Shown here: positions 25,743-34,447 of the stretch, piece by piece | Position numbering within the stretch: the first letter of the stretch is position 1 | Layout of the letters: each line of letters begins with the position of its first letter | Notes under the pieces: model-generated | What the model saw: only the letters and a program-made list of their open reading frames with translations | Told to the model about the DNA's origin: nothing | Databases searched by the model: none | Source of the DNA: Candidatus Neomarinimicrobiota bacterium | GTDB taxonomy: Bacteria > Fidelibacterota > SORT01 | Length of the DNA stretch: 64,000 nucleotides | Reading direction: 5' to 3' | NCBI GenBank assembly: GCA_022573815.1 | Contig: JACZTG010000005.1 | Coordinates: 62,001 to 126,000, forward strand | Made by a program: the position numbers and the translations under genes

Positions 25743-25788
25743 CTGCTCCTTCCTAGAGCAGGAGTCAGGGCGGACATTAGTCCGCCCT
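25743..25788 (-). terminator. Tandem hairpins between flgE and motA
   Basis: A perfect 9-bp inverted repeat AGGGCGGAC-ATTA-GTCCGCCCT occupies 25767-25788. Immediately 3' on the minus strand there is a second stem CTGCTC-N7-GAGCAG (25743-25761). Neither is followed by a U-rich run long enough for a strong intrinsic terminator. It may be a partial terminator, an RNA-processing or a stabilising element at the 3' end of the flgE message. Confidence 0.5.
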
Positions 25789-25806
25789 TCACTCACTCTA
25801 GATTAC

Positions 25807-27876
25807 TTACTGTTTTAGTCTTACAACTTCCTCAAGAATCTTGTCACTCACCGTAGTAACCCTGGCGTTTGCCTGGAAACCTCTTTGAGCAATAATCATC
25901 TTCGTGAATTCTTCCACCAACTCCACATTAGAGAGTTCCAACGCTCCTGATGTGATAGTAGATTGAATGGTCGTGCCCGCTTCTCCTATCACAGGCTGAC
26001 CGGAGTTTCCGGATACGTTATACAGGTTATCGCCAACGCGAACCAGACCAGTCGGATTGTTAAATGTGGCCAGGACTACTTGAGCCAAATCCTGAGTAAC
26101 ACCATTGGTATAGACTCCAGAAATTACTCCGGTAGCGTCTATTGTAATGTTGCTGAGTTCACCTACAGTGTTACCATCCTGTTCATTGGCAATGGCGTTA
26201 GGCGAACCGTCAAACTGTGATAGTCCGTTGATTTCACCGAACGTACCGGCATCAAACTTTATTTCTACAACGTTTGAGCCATTATCCGGTAAAAACCTGA
26301 ATGCAGCAGCGCCACCATCGTAACTGAATGTTTTAAGATTACCTTCACTATCAAATGTCAGTTCACCGACATTGCCGCTTAACTTATCGTTAGATAACCC
26401 TGCAATTTCCGATTCCCATCTCCATTTATTCGCCTCTACGGGATCTTTGATAAACTTGATTGAGACAATATGCGATTCACCTTTTGAATCGAATACTGTT
26501 ATCGATGCGCTCTGAGTGTAATCAGATGCCTCTTTAGCCTCGAACCAATTTCCAGCTGAATCATCGAATATTGAATTAAACGATGCTCTGGGTGTGCCGC
26601 CGCTGTCCTCTGCGGTAATTTTTAAATTAGTGAGCTCGTTTATTAATCCACCATCGCCGTTTATCGAAAGACCACCGCCTTCAGAATCAATAGTGACACC
26701 GTCTGAATTTTTGATTCTGAAAATGTTTTCGAGACTCTCAGCCAATTCACTGTAGGTCGTCGCTGCTGTTACAGTCACAGTTCCTTCAGAGATTGCCGTT
26801 CCGCCGATGGATGCGTTCGCTCGAATTACATCTGTTGCCGTAATACCAAGAGAGGTACCCGTGGAGTTCCGTAAATCAATCAACAGATCTGTTGTTTTAG
26901 CAACGTGACTGAATTCATCTGTATCGCTGGTAGCTGCTGCTGCCAATGTTGCGTCTGCCGCTGAAAGCGCTTTGTCCAGATTTATATTTGTGCTTGTCAC
27001 AGCAAGATCGATGCTTCCTCCCGAGTCATTAGTAAATCTGATTTCTCCCGTACTGGCAACCATTGCAGCACTCAATGATCCCGAAAAATCACTGTTTATA
27101 TTGCTTATTAGATCTGCAAGTGTGTGAAACTCACCAGAGGCAGCGGTTCCTTCAACATACGTATATGTTTTAGATGTAGAACCATCCGTGACAGCAACCT
27201 GTGTCGAATTGTTGGTCATACCGGTAATTGACGCATCTGCTGCTCCATTAGCATACAGATTGTTCACATCGCTGGAGCCGTCTGTTTCTATTGCGTTTAG
27301 TGAATCGCTGGTTAGAAGCGTTCCCCCTGAGATACCACCCGCATCAAGGTTTCCGGCAAACCCTACCTCTGTTGTCGCTTGAGCAGGTGTTTTCTGTCCG
27401 AACGGAAGAGTAATGTTTGTGATAGGGGTTCCTTCAAGAATTCCGCCTTTAGCATTAGCCATCTTCCCTTGCAAGACATAACCTGTGGATGGACTTACTA
27501 TCCTTCCTTTAGCGTCAAGCTGAAAGTTACCTGCTCGGGTGTAGAATTGTCTTGCACCGTCTCTGACGACGAAAAAGCCGTCACCCTGGATCGCAAGGTC
27601 AGTTGCCTGTCCCGTGGCTTCCAAGTTTCCCTGTGAAAATATCTGATCGATACTTCCTACCGTCATTCCTAATCCGATTTGCATTGGATTTATTCCACCC
27701 AACTCAGCAGTAGCGCTTTGTGCGCCCCTTATGAGTAGTGCTAAGGATTCTTTGAAAGTAATTCTACTTCTCTTGAATCCGACTGTGTTTACGTTTGCTA
27801 TATTGTTCGCGATTACATCCATAAATGATTGATGATTTCTCAATCCCGAAACGCCAGCAAATAAGCTCCTAATCAT
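25807..27876 (-). CDS. flgE: FlgE, flagellar hook protein (long version)
   Basis: A hook protein of 689 residues, longer than the usual 400-500. The N-terminus has MIRSLFAGVSGLRNHQ and NNIANVNTVGFKRSRITF. The barrel region has ATDLAIQGDGFFVV and FYTRAGNFQLDAKG, and the C-terminal helix ELSNVELVEEFTKMIIAQRGFQANARV and LKQ. The extra length is in the surface-exposed domain at about 160-570, rich in Ser, Thr, Asp and Gly. The size, the VEFT motif and the cluster context (TIGR02530 protein upstream) support the call. An upstream hairpin is described separately. Confidence 0.95.
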   Translation of the reverse strand: MIRSLFAGVSGLRNHQSFMDVIANNIANVNTVGFKRSRITFKESLALLIRGAQSATAELGGINPMQIGLGMTVGSIDQIFSQGNLEATGQATDLAIQGDGFFVVRDGARQFYTRAGNFQLDAKGRIVSPSTGYVLQGKMANAKGGILEGTPITNITLPFGQKTPAQATTEVGFAGNLDAGGISGGTLLTSDSLNAIETDGSSDVNNLYANGAADASITGMTNNSTQVAVTDGSTSKTYTYVEGTAASGEFHTLADLISNINSDFSGSLSAAMVASTGEIRFTNDSGGSIDLAVTSTNINLDKALSAADATLAAAATSDTDEFSHVAKTTDLLIDLRNSTGTSLGITATDVIRANASIGGTAISEGTVTVTAATTYSELAESLENIFRIKNSDGVTIDSEGGGLSINGDGGLINELTNLKITAEDSGGTPRASFNSIFDDSAGNWFEAKEASDYTQSASITVFDSKGESHIVSIKFIKDPVEANKWRWESEIAGLSNDKLSGNVGELTFDSEGNLKTFSYDGGAAAFRFLPDNGSNVVEIKFDAGTFGEINGLSQFDGSPNAIANEQDGNTVGELSNITIDATGVISGVYTNGVTQDLAQVVLATFNNPTGLVRVGDNLYNVSGNSGQPVIGEAGTTIQSTITSGALELSNVELVEEFTKMIIAQRGFQANARVTTVSDKILEEVVRLKQ

Positions 27877-27927
27877 TGTTTTGACCTCCTTGACCCGTAG
27901 ATTATTTCGCGTCTGTCAATCGGCGAA

Positions 27928-27962
27928 ATAGAGCCCCCTATGGATAAAAGGTCCGGCTCTAT
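27928..27962 (-). repeat. Hairpin in the flgE leader
   Basis: A perfect 8-bp inverted repeat ATAGAGCC/GGCTCTAT with a 19-nt spacer lies about 52-86 nt upstream of the flgE ATG. The 115-bp gap between the TIGR02530 protein and flgE otherwise holds only an AGGAGG ribosome binding site. It has no T-run on the minus strand, so it is unlikely to terminate; it may mark a processing site. Confidence 0.4.
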
Positions 27963-27991
27963 ACGGTTGTTTGTTTTGTTGTTTTTATTTA

Positions 27992-28393
27992 TCATGCGAT
28001 AATTGCTGAATCTATATTGGTAAATACTCTTCCTTTGTTCTCATCATTATTTAATGCCGTTACAACAGTGCGATTGTTCACGCTCACTATGAATGCGTTA
28101 TTATTCAGCAATACAAGTGCGTCTTTTGAGCCTTTCAGATCCGCAATGTTAACTGCGTTTTTAAGTCTTTGCATTTCAGACGGATCTAAAATTATCTGCC
28201 TGTCTTTAAGACGATTTATCGCGTGACTCGAAAATTTTAAATCCACTTCCCGGCGAAGCACATTCGAAAAACTTTCAATGCCTTCAGGCTTATCAATCGG
28301 TAATTTCGGTTTATTGAGTTGATTGCCAATCGAGGAGACTTTTCTTGTCAAGTTCGATGCGGCTATGCGTTCGATTATGCCACTATCAGACAA
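27992..28393 (-). CDS. TIGR02530-type flagellar operon protein
   Basis: A 133-residue protein recognised by the motif SSHAINRLKDRQIIL, the patterned ALVLLNNNAFIVSVNNRTVVTALN and the end VFTNIDSAII, typical of the small family between flgD and flgE in Firmicutes and other flagellar operons. The biochemical role is not known; the hook-gene context is the only hint. It follows flgD directly. Confidence 0.85.
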   Translation of the reverse strand: MSDSGIIERIAASNLTRKVSSIGNQLNKPKLPIDKPEGIESFSNVLRREVDLKFSSHAINRLKDRQIILDPSEMQRLKNAVNIADLKGSKDALVLLNNNAFIVSVNNRTVVTALNNDENKGRVFTNIDSAIIA

Positions 28394-29086
28394 TTAGCTA
28401 CCCTCCGCTTCAACTATCCTTACAACGTCTGACACGCTTATTTTTAAGAATCCGATTAAGAAAGTAGTAGGATTATCATCGCTGAACTCTACACCGGAAA
28501 TGTGTCCTCCCATAAAGAATGCGACAGGTATAGTATTGCCACTATTACTTAATGCTTTAACTTCAAAAGTATATTTGCCGTCAGGCATTAAAACGCCTTC
28601 ATCGTTTTTTCCATCCCATGAAAAAGTATGGTCACCCGTAGTGAACGCACCTGCTTTTTCTCTTTTTATTAAAGTTCCATTAGAGTCAAAAATATTTATG
28701 TTAACATTCGGGGCGCTTTCCTTTAGGGTCAGGAAAATATCACTGGTCTTACCGTCTAAAAGGCTTATCTCATTCCCGATAGCCATCATGTTTTTACCAA
28801 CAATAGTGGTCGCTAACGTATTTCCTATGGATTGGCTGAGGTTGATATCTATTTGAATACTCTTGTCCAATTTATCATTTAAATTAAAAAGCTGCTCCAC
28901 CTGAGTAAACTGAGCTAACTGACTGGCAAATTCGTGCGATTTAAGAGGATTTTGAGGATCCTGATTTCTTAATTGCGTTAAAAGAAGCCTCATAAATCCA
29001 TCTTTTCCAATGGAGTTTCTATCTTCCTTCTCTTCGAACGTGGGACTGTTTTGCTGCCCGTTTAATACCGATATAGTTTCAACCAT
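28394..29086 (-). CDS. flgD: FlgD, hook scaffolding protein
   Basis: A 230-residue hook-cap protein. Residues 28-65 carry the FlgD signature GKDGFMRLLLTQLRNQDPQNPLKSHEFASQLAQFTQVEQL (shown here only as landmarks: GKDGFM, QDPQNP, FTQVEQ). The FlgD FnIII-like/tudor region follows, with TFSWDGKNDEGVLMPDGKYTF. It is the first gene downstream of the best sigma-54 promoter in the window. Ribosome site AGGGAG lies before the ATG. Confidence 0.95.
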   Translation of the reverse strand: MVETISVLNGQQNSPTFEEKEDRNSIGKDGFMRLLLTQLRNQDPQNPLKSHEFASQLAQFTQVEQLFNLNDKLDKSIQIDINLSQSIGNTLATTIVGKNMMAIGNEISLLDGKTSDIFLTLKESAPNVNINIFDSNGTLIKREKAGAFTTGDHTFSWDGKNDEGVLMPDGKYTFEVKALSNSGNTIPVAFFMGGHISGVEFSDDNPTTFLIGFLKISVSDVVRIVEAEGS

Positions 29087-29116
29087 TTATTTCTCCCTAT
29101 ATTTCAGCTCTCTAAA

Positions 29117-29132
29117 AGCAAGATGCGTGCCA
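29117..29132 (-). promoter_or_regulatory. Sigma-54 promoter for the flgD-TIGR02530-flgE hook genes
   Basis: On the minus strand TGGCAC-GCATC-TTGCT: an exact match to the consensus TGGCAC-N5-TTGCW, with GG-N10-GC spacing. Predicted transcription starts near 29105, 19 nt before the flgD ATG at 29086. It lies in a 216-bp gap between fliK and flgD. Hook genes under sigma-54 are the classical class-II arrangement of polar and epsilon-type flagella. Confidence 0.9.
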
Positions 29133-29250
29133 ACGCTTAATTTATTTTCATCCATCAACGCATTATCGGCTAAATCCAATAGTAACAATGCTTTTACAGA
29201 TTCAAGGATTTGGAAAAAGGATAATATAGAAATTTGTCTGACTATGTTGT

Positions 29251-29287
29251 GGGAAGTTTTTTCCGACCTTATAGGGGAAGTTTTTCC
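29251..29287 (-). promoter_or_regulatory. Tandem repeats upstream of the flgD promoter, candidate activator sites
   Basis: Two near-identical direct repeats GGGAAGTTTTTTCC (29251-29264) and GGGGAAGTTTTTCC (29274-29287) are spaced 24 bp apart and lie about 120-155 bp upstream of the -24 box. They contain GGAA-N4/5-TTCC, the same core as the inverted repeat upstream of the flgF promoter. The distance fits NtrC-type enhancer sites. They also lie just after the fliK stop and could be a leftover of a transcript-end structure. Confidence 0.4.
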
Positions 29288-29302
29288 TTACGATATTTAG
29301 CC

Positions 29303-31231
29303 TTAAGCTAAATATTCGATCGTACTATTAGGACTATGAATCAGAGTCTGCTTCTGAGAAAGTAATTCAAGGGGTACTTCCATCTCATGATTTATTACCG
29401 GGGTTCTGTGGCTGTTGTTCTTTTGATATTTACCTTCAAAATTACCGGTATTTTTCCCATTAAAATAATGTGCGGATTCTTCTTTTCTTGAAGAAACATC
29501 ACTCTCATCAAGTTTTATACCCTGCTGCGAGAGAGCTTCCTTGAGCTCGGGTAGCGCATCTTTCAATAATTTCGCGATTTCAGGAGTTTCTACAAAAAAT
29601 TTCGCTACCAATGCGTTCCCGTCTTGCTGAAGGTCGATTTTTATACTACCCAGTCCCTTGGGTGTTATCCGTAGTTGAATTTGACTTAATCCTTTATCGA
29701 TCTCCTTTATCGTAAATTTCATAAGATTGTTATCCAGGAGCTTAGTTTGATCAAGCAATACTCCGTTCTTAACGAAAGTTGTTTTCAATTTAGGAAGTGA
29801 TGTATCTTCTTTTGTAATTCCCATTTGTGCGTTGAATAAGTTCTTTGTATCAGAATCCAATAATGTGTTTGATTTCTTATTGCTGAAGTTCAATAAATTA
29901 TTGTAGTTTTTCTCAACCGATTTATTGCTCATTTCCTGCTTGGTATTTTTTGATGCTTTTAAAAAGCTGAGAGTGGGAATCTCTCTCTTATTACTTTCAC
30001 TGATTACCCGTTTTGCTGAGGATTGCAGAATATTTATTTTATTGCCAATTGATTCAGCTGCCACAGGCTGCATATTATAAATAACGCTATTTCGCACTCC
30101 TCGAATTAATATCGAATTCTTTTGTTTAAATACATCCACATTGCCCTGTCGGTTCTGCGTCGCCGGAGTAATTTCATCAGATGCCGATTTTTCAACAATT
30201 GCTAAATTCCTAAGCACTATATCTGTTTTAAGTTTTACCCCGCTATCAGCTGCTTTCGGATTTAATAAGGTTGAATTGACTGATTTATTCGCGATTAGCC
30301 GTGCGGCAGACTTTTCTATTTTACGAATTAGCGGTTCAGATTTAATATTATCTTTTCTTGAATTGAAATAAGACTCTTTTTTTAATTCACTGTCTTTCAC
30401 CGGTAATAATTCGGCGCTAATTTTCAATTCAGACTTTAACTTGGGAGTAATCTTTACCTTTTTCACATCTGCAGAGCTATTCACAGTTATTTGTTTATTA
30501 TTCGATTGACCGGCTAATAGATTTCTATCGCTCTTTTCAGCTACCTTCTTACTTGATTGAACAGGAGATACTTTATTCAGAACAACATTTTTGCCGGTAC
30601 CCAATGATATAATATTATGACTACCTTTTTCTGCCGCTTTCAATGGCTTTGGCTGCATTTTCTCTATTTTTACATCTTTTTCGTCTATTGATTTAATTCC
30701 TAAACCGTTCGCTACCTTCAAGTGACTTTGGACTATCTTCCCATTTTTTACGACTTCTATCTTACTTATCTCGTTTTTTTCCGCACTTTTCATAGTCTTG
30801 GAGATAACATTAAATTTCGTTATTTTATTTACGCCGGTAGAAAAAATATTTTTAATATCTTTCTGAGCTCCCGCTTTATTTTTCCCGGTAATGGTAGCTA
30901 TTAGATTATTTTGGGGTCCAATTCCATCTTTTAGAGTCTCGACATTTGCATTAATTTGTTTTTGAATGGTACCTCCAGCTAATCTCTTAGTTTTTCCCGC
31001 CAATGTCTTAACCTCTGGAAATGAGAATGGAAGAATAACAGGCACTTCTTCTTTTAATACGTTAGATGTTAATTTTTTATTTTTTAGTTCAGCCTTTGAA
31101 GTTAAACTTTTTAGAAGGGCTATAAAATCTTTTTTATCTGTTTTGGCGGTACTCGATTTCCCAACACCCAACCCTTCACTTCCGCCTGAAAGTAAATTAG
31201 CAATATTTAATATTTGAGCGCTTGATGCCAT
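29303..31231 (-). CDS. fliK: FliK, hook-length control protein
   Basis: A 642-residue protein, long for FliK. The first 500 residues are low-complexity, rich in Lys, Ser and Asn, as usual for the secreted ruler. The conserved C-terminal domain spans about 500-590: FTIKEIDKGLSQIQLRITPKGLGSIKIDLQ, then VAKFFVETPEIAKLLKDALPELKEALSQQGI, the Flg_hook motif. It lies between the MotE-like gene and the flgD promoter gap. Confidence 0.9.
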   Translation of the reverse strand: MASSAQILNIANLLSGGSEGLGVGKSSTAKTDKKDFIALLKSLTSKAELKNKKLTSNVLKEEVPVILPFSFPEVKTLAGKTKRLAGGTIQKQINANVETLKDGIGPQNNLIATITGKNKAGAQKDIKNIFSTGVNKITKFNVISKTMKSAEKNEISKIEVVKNGKIVQSHLKVANGLGIKSIDEKDVKIEKMQPKPLKAAEKGSHNIISLGTGKNVVLNKVSPVQSSKKVAEKSDRNLLAGQSNNKQITVNSSADVKKVKITPKLKSELKISAELLPVKDSELKKESYFNSRKDNIKSEPLIRKIEKSAARLIANKSVNSTLLNPKAADSGVKLKTDIVLRNLAIVEKSASDEITPATQNRQGNVDVFKQKNSILIRGVRNSVIYNMQPVAAESIGNKINILQSSAKRVISESNKREIPTLSFLKASKNTKQEMSNKSVEKNYNNLLNFSNKKSNTLLDSDTKNLFNAQMGITKEDTSLPKLKTTFVKNGVLLDQTKLLDNNLMKFTIKEIDKGLSQIQLRITPKGLGSIKIDLQQDGNALVAKFFVETPEIAKLLKDALPELKEALSQQGIKLDESDVSSRKEESAHYFNGKNTGNFEGKYQKNNSHRTPVINHEMEVPLELLSQKQTLIHSPNSTIEYLA

Positions 31232-31990
31232 TTATATTTGAGCCATTTTATTACTCATTTGTTTGCTGATTCTTGCGGCTTTACCCGGTTTAAATGAGCT
31301 TAATATCTTAGCGGCATTTCTGTTTTTCATATTAGTAAGCAAATTAACCACAAGTGTGCTTTCCATTTTTTCTAAAATTTTCGCTGCAGCATTTGGTTTC
31401 ATGGATTCATATATTTTAGCAAGTTGCTTGAAGTCTTTTGCGGATTCTTTAACTTCTTTTTTACCTGAAATGTTTGAGCTATTATCTGTATCACTCAATT
31501 TTGTGGCGACCACCCTTGGCTGAGGTCTGGCGGATATGATCTTTGCAGCTTCGAGTTTAAGTTTTTCAAGCTTTGCTTCAGCAATCTTTGTTTCCCGTTC
31601 CGCTAAAATTCGAGCAACAGAATCTTGCTCCATTTTATAGCGAAGTCTGCTCTTGTATTCGATTTCTTTTAGCTCATTTACCAAATCACTGATATCTACA
31701 TTAGCAGGATCATCTAAACTTAATTCTTTCGGCGCGTTTACGACCGGTTCTTCGGGCGCAGCGGTCTGATCGATTTTAGCTGCTTCTTCGAATACTTTTG
31801 ATTTTATTAACGGAGGCGCATCAGGTTTTAAAAACATAACTATACCAGCCATCATCAGTCCAAATACCAAAACATATCCCACTATGCCAAGTAGGATCAT
31901 TTTTATTGGTAGCTCTTTTTTACCGGCTGGCTTTTTTATTTTTTCCGTGCCTACATTATTTTCTTCTGTTTCAGGCAATATTTTCCTCAT
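31232..31990 (-). CDS. motE: MotE/MgtE_N-type membrane protein between fliJ and fliK
   Basis: A 252-residue single-pass protein. One membrane helix at about 28-50 follows a basic, charged N-terminus. A long charged coiled coil (about 115-150) precedes a C-terminal MgtE_N-like helical unit: AKIYESMKPNAAAKILEKMESTLVVNLLTNMKNRNAAKILSSFKPGKAARISK (a repeat rich in AAKIL). The family (MotE, also called YlxF-like) chaperones MotC or supports the stator in other bacteria and is regularly placed between fliJ and fliK. It overlaps fliJ by 20 bp. The exact name is provisional. Confidence 0.75.
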   Translation of the reverse strand: MRKILPETEENNVGTEKIKKPAGKKELPIKMILLGIVGYVLVFGLMMAGIVMFLKPDAPPLIKSKVFEEAAKIDQTAAPEEPVVNAPKELSLDDPANVDISDLVNELKEIEYKSRLRYKMEQDSVARILAERETKIAEAKLEKLKLEAAKIISARPQPRVVATKLSDTDNSSNISGKKEVKESAKDFKQLAKIYESMKPNAAAKILEKMESTLVVNLLTNMKNRNAAKILSSFKPGKAARISKQMSNKMAQI

Positions 31991-32447
31991 TTAGGAGATT
32001 ATACGGAAAAACTATCCCTCTATGTTGGTTAGCGATATCATCCGTTTTTGACTGTTCGATTTTTTTATATGCTGATAAATAATCCGCCTTTTGATTTTTC
32101 TTTAATTTTTCTAAGGTCTTACGTTCCACGTTTAGTTTCAGCAATTCACCACGCAGTATTTTCATACTTTTTTCTGAATTCGAAATGAATTGCATTTGTT
32201 TATTTATCTCAAGTTCCAATCTTTCTTCATAGGCTAATGTCCGCCTTAATACAAGGCTTTGAGTGGTTCCTGAACGTTGAGTGGTAATTGAATTTAGGGT
32301 TTTATTCAATAGCAAATCAATCTCATCAAGTTTTTCTCGATGCTTGATTAATTCGTATTCTACTTTCGTCATTTCTTTCAATTTTATTTTCTCTTTTATC
32401 TCTTTTGCTCTCAGGACTTTGTCGAGTCTAAACTTGAATTTCTTCAT
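31971..32447 (-). CDS. fliJ: FliJ, export ATPase stalk protein
   Basis: A 158-residue coiled-coil protein beginning MKKFKFRLDKVLRAKEIKEKIKL, the FliJ start pattern, followed by long charged helices. FliJ couples the FliI ring to FlhA. Position fliI-fliJ-motE-like is normal; it overlaps fliI by 20 bp and the next gene by 20 bp. Sequence conservation is low, so the assignment leans on length, coiled coil and context. Confidence 0.85.
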   Translation of the reverse strand: MKKFKFRLDKVLRAKEIKEKIKLKEMTKVEYELIKHREKLDEIDLLLNKTLNSITTQRSGTTQSLVLRRTLAYEERLELEINKQMQFISNSEKSMKILRGELLKLNVERKTLEKLKKNQKADYLSAYKKIEQSKTDDIANQHRGIVFPYNLLNEENIA

Positions 32448-33783
32448 TTACTTGACTCTTTTCAGTAGCGTTTAAATGCAATATTTGTGCCAAAACATCC
32501 AAGTCCTCATTTAAATTCGAACTTTCATCGATTTTTTGCCGCATAAAATCGACTAACGGATTAATTACTCGTATTGCTCTGTCGATTTTCGGATCGTTCC
32601 CATTGACATATGCTCCGATATTAATCAGATCTTCAGCTTCTTCGTAATTTGCCATATTGCTTTTGGAGTCATTGGCTAAATTTAAATGCTCCTCAGAAGA
32701 TACATCGCTCATTAACCGGCTGGTGCTTTGTAGAATATCTATAGCAGGATATTGATTCCTCTCTGCTAATTTTCTTGATAAAACGATATGGCCGTCAAGA
32801 AATGAACGACAGGCATCTGCGATAGGATCATCCATATCATCCCCATCTACCAAGACTGTATAAAATCCGGTTATACTTCCAATTGAATTGTATCCGGCTC
32901 GTTCAATTATTTTTGGGAGTAATGAAAATACCGAAGGAGTATAACCTTTTGTAGTAGGAGGCTCACCAACCGCTAAGCCTATTTCTCGCTGTGCCATCGC
33001 TAATCTGCTTAACGAATCGACAAGAAGCATAACATCCAAAGATTTATTTCTGAAATATTCCGCAATACTGTTCGCCACTAAAATTCCCTTAACTTTTAAT
33101 AGGGCCGGTTCATCGGAGGTTACAACAATTACAACTGATCTCTTCAGACCTTCTTCTCCCAGGTCATTTTCGATAAATTCCCTGACCTCTCTTCCACGCT
33201 CTCCTATTAAAGCTATAACGTTAATATCTGCATTGGTATTTCTCGCGATCATTCCCTGTAATACGCTCTTGCCTACGCCACTGCCGGCGAATATTCCCGT
33301 TCTCTGTCCTTTTCCGCATGCCATGAAAACATCTATCGTTCTAACTCCGGTGTATATTTGTTCACTAATTTTTATTCGGTCCATAGGGTTGGGAGGATCA
33401 TTGTGAACAGTACTCCATTCGTTGGCATTCAGCGGGCCTAATCCGTCTATCGGTTCACCAATACCGTTAAGAACTCTGCCCAGAATCCCATTACCCACCT
33501 GAATAGTGAATTTTTCGTCTTCCATGAATACTTTATCCCCGAGTTTAATAAGCGGCATTTTACCAAGAGGCATAATAATCAGAAAATTATTCCGAAATCC
33601 GACTACTTCTCCTTTTCCTCTCTCATCCCCGTTTTCTGATATAAAGCTGCAAATTTCTCCTATAGCAGCTTTTGGTCCTTTGGATTCAATAGTTAAACCA
33701 GCCACATTTGTGACAATTCCGGTTGTCCTTTCAGGTGAAATAGAGTCGAGTTTTTCTATATATTTATCAAGAGACAGATTCAT
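32428..33783 (-). CDS. fliI: FliI, flagellar export ATPase
   Basis: A 451-residue F1-like ATPase. Walker A GIFAGSGVGKSVLQ, the Walker B region VMLLVDSLSRLAMAQREIGLA, GEPPTTKGYTPSVFSLLPKIIERAG and SITGFYTVLVDGDDMDDPIADA are all intact. The N-terminal part starts TTGIVTNVAGLTIESKGP. It energises export with FliH and FliJ. It overlaps fliH by 17 bp. Confidence 0.96.
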   Translation of the reverse strand: MNLSLDKYIEKLDSISPERTTGIVTNVAGLTIESKGPKAAIGEICSFISENGDERGKGEVVGFRNNFLIIMPLGKMPLIKLGDKVFMEDEKFTIQVGNGILGRVLNGIGEPIDGLGPLNANEWSTVHNDPPNPMDRIKISEQIYTGVRTIDVFMACGKGQRTGIFAGSGVGKSVLQGMIARNTNADINVIALIGERGREVREFIENDLGEEGLKRSVVIVVTSDEPALLKVKGILVANSIAEYFRNKSLDVMLLVDSLSRLAMAQREIGLAVGEPPTTKGYTPSVFSLLPKIIERAGYNSIGSITGFYTVLVDGDDMDDPIADACRSFLDGHIVLSRKLAERNQYPAIDILQSTSRLMSDVSSEEHLNLANDSKSNMANYEEAEDLINIGAYVNGNDPKIDRAIRVINPLVDFMRQKIDESSNLNEDLDVLAQILHLNATEKSQVNEEIQV

Positions 33784-34447
33784 CTGTCTCTTCTTTTATT
33801 AAATCCTTTTCAATCACTTCAAGCTGTGTCTTTACCTGTGCGTCAATCAATCCCAAATCAGTTTCTATCATACAACCACCGGCTTCAACATTCTCATCCG
33901 GTGCGAACAATACATTCTCATTTTTAACCGATGGTTGGTCTGATAAATTAAATATGAATTCATAGTCAGCAGGATTGACTCTGACAGTTACCTTTAGGCT
34001 GTTTTTTGCTTTCCGGATAGAATTATTAACCATATCGAGAGTAAAATTTTCGTCTTCGCTTATTTTTTTCAATAATATCTTTTCAGCTATTTTTACTGAC
34101 AGACTAACTATTGATTTTTCTATATCCTCAAATGCTTGCTTAATGTTCTCGGAAAATGAATCAACTGTCTTTTTAAAAGAATGAACTTCATTTACCAATT
34201 CGATTTTATATTCTTCAATTCCTGCCTGTTTTCCTTCTTCATAACCTGTTGTTTTTGCGTTTTCTGAGATTTTCTTAATGTGTTCCTTAACTTTTAACCA
34301 AACTTGCCCTATATAGCCGTTACTGGTAATAGCGTCATTCAATTCGTCAATAGGATTATCATATTCTCTGTTTTCTGAAATTAAATATCTCGAAAGTTGC
34401 CGGACAGCAATGCTCTTTGCAGCCGATTTGATTATAGTCTTATACAA
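33767..34447 (-). CDS. fliH: FliH, FliI regulator
   Basis: A 226-residue protein with a charged N-terminus, a long helical region (AKTTGYEEGKQAGIEEYKIEL, with the spaced G-E motif of FliH) and the C-terminal V-ATPase-E-like domain ending with APDENVEAGGCMIETDLGLIDAQVKTQLEVIEKDL. FliH dimerises on FliI and links it to the C ring. It overlaps fliG by 8 bp. Confidence 0.9.
   Translation of the reverse strand: MYKTIIKSAAKSIAVRQLSRYLISENREYDNPIDELNDAITSNGYIGQVWLKVKEHIKKISENAKTTGYEEGKQAGIEEYKIELVNEVHSFKKTVDSFSENIKQAFEDIEKSIVSLSVKIAEKILLKKISEDENFTLDMVNNSIRKAKNSLKVTVRVNPADYEFIFNLSDQPSVKNENVLFAPDENVEAGGCMIETDLGLIDAQVKTQLEVIEKDLIKEETDESVS

Noticed and set aside
29163-29170. Perfect sigma-28 -10 element GCCGATAA on the minus strand upstream of flgD
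   Set aside because: The -35 position (15 nt upstream) does not carry TAAA; the nearest TAAA is 22 nt away. A perfect sigma-54 promoter closer to flgD explains the gap better.
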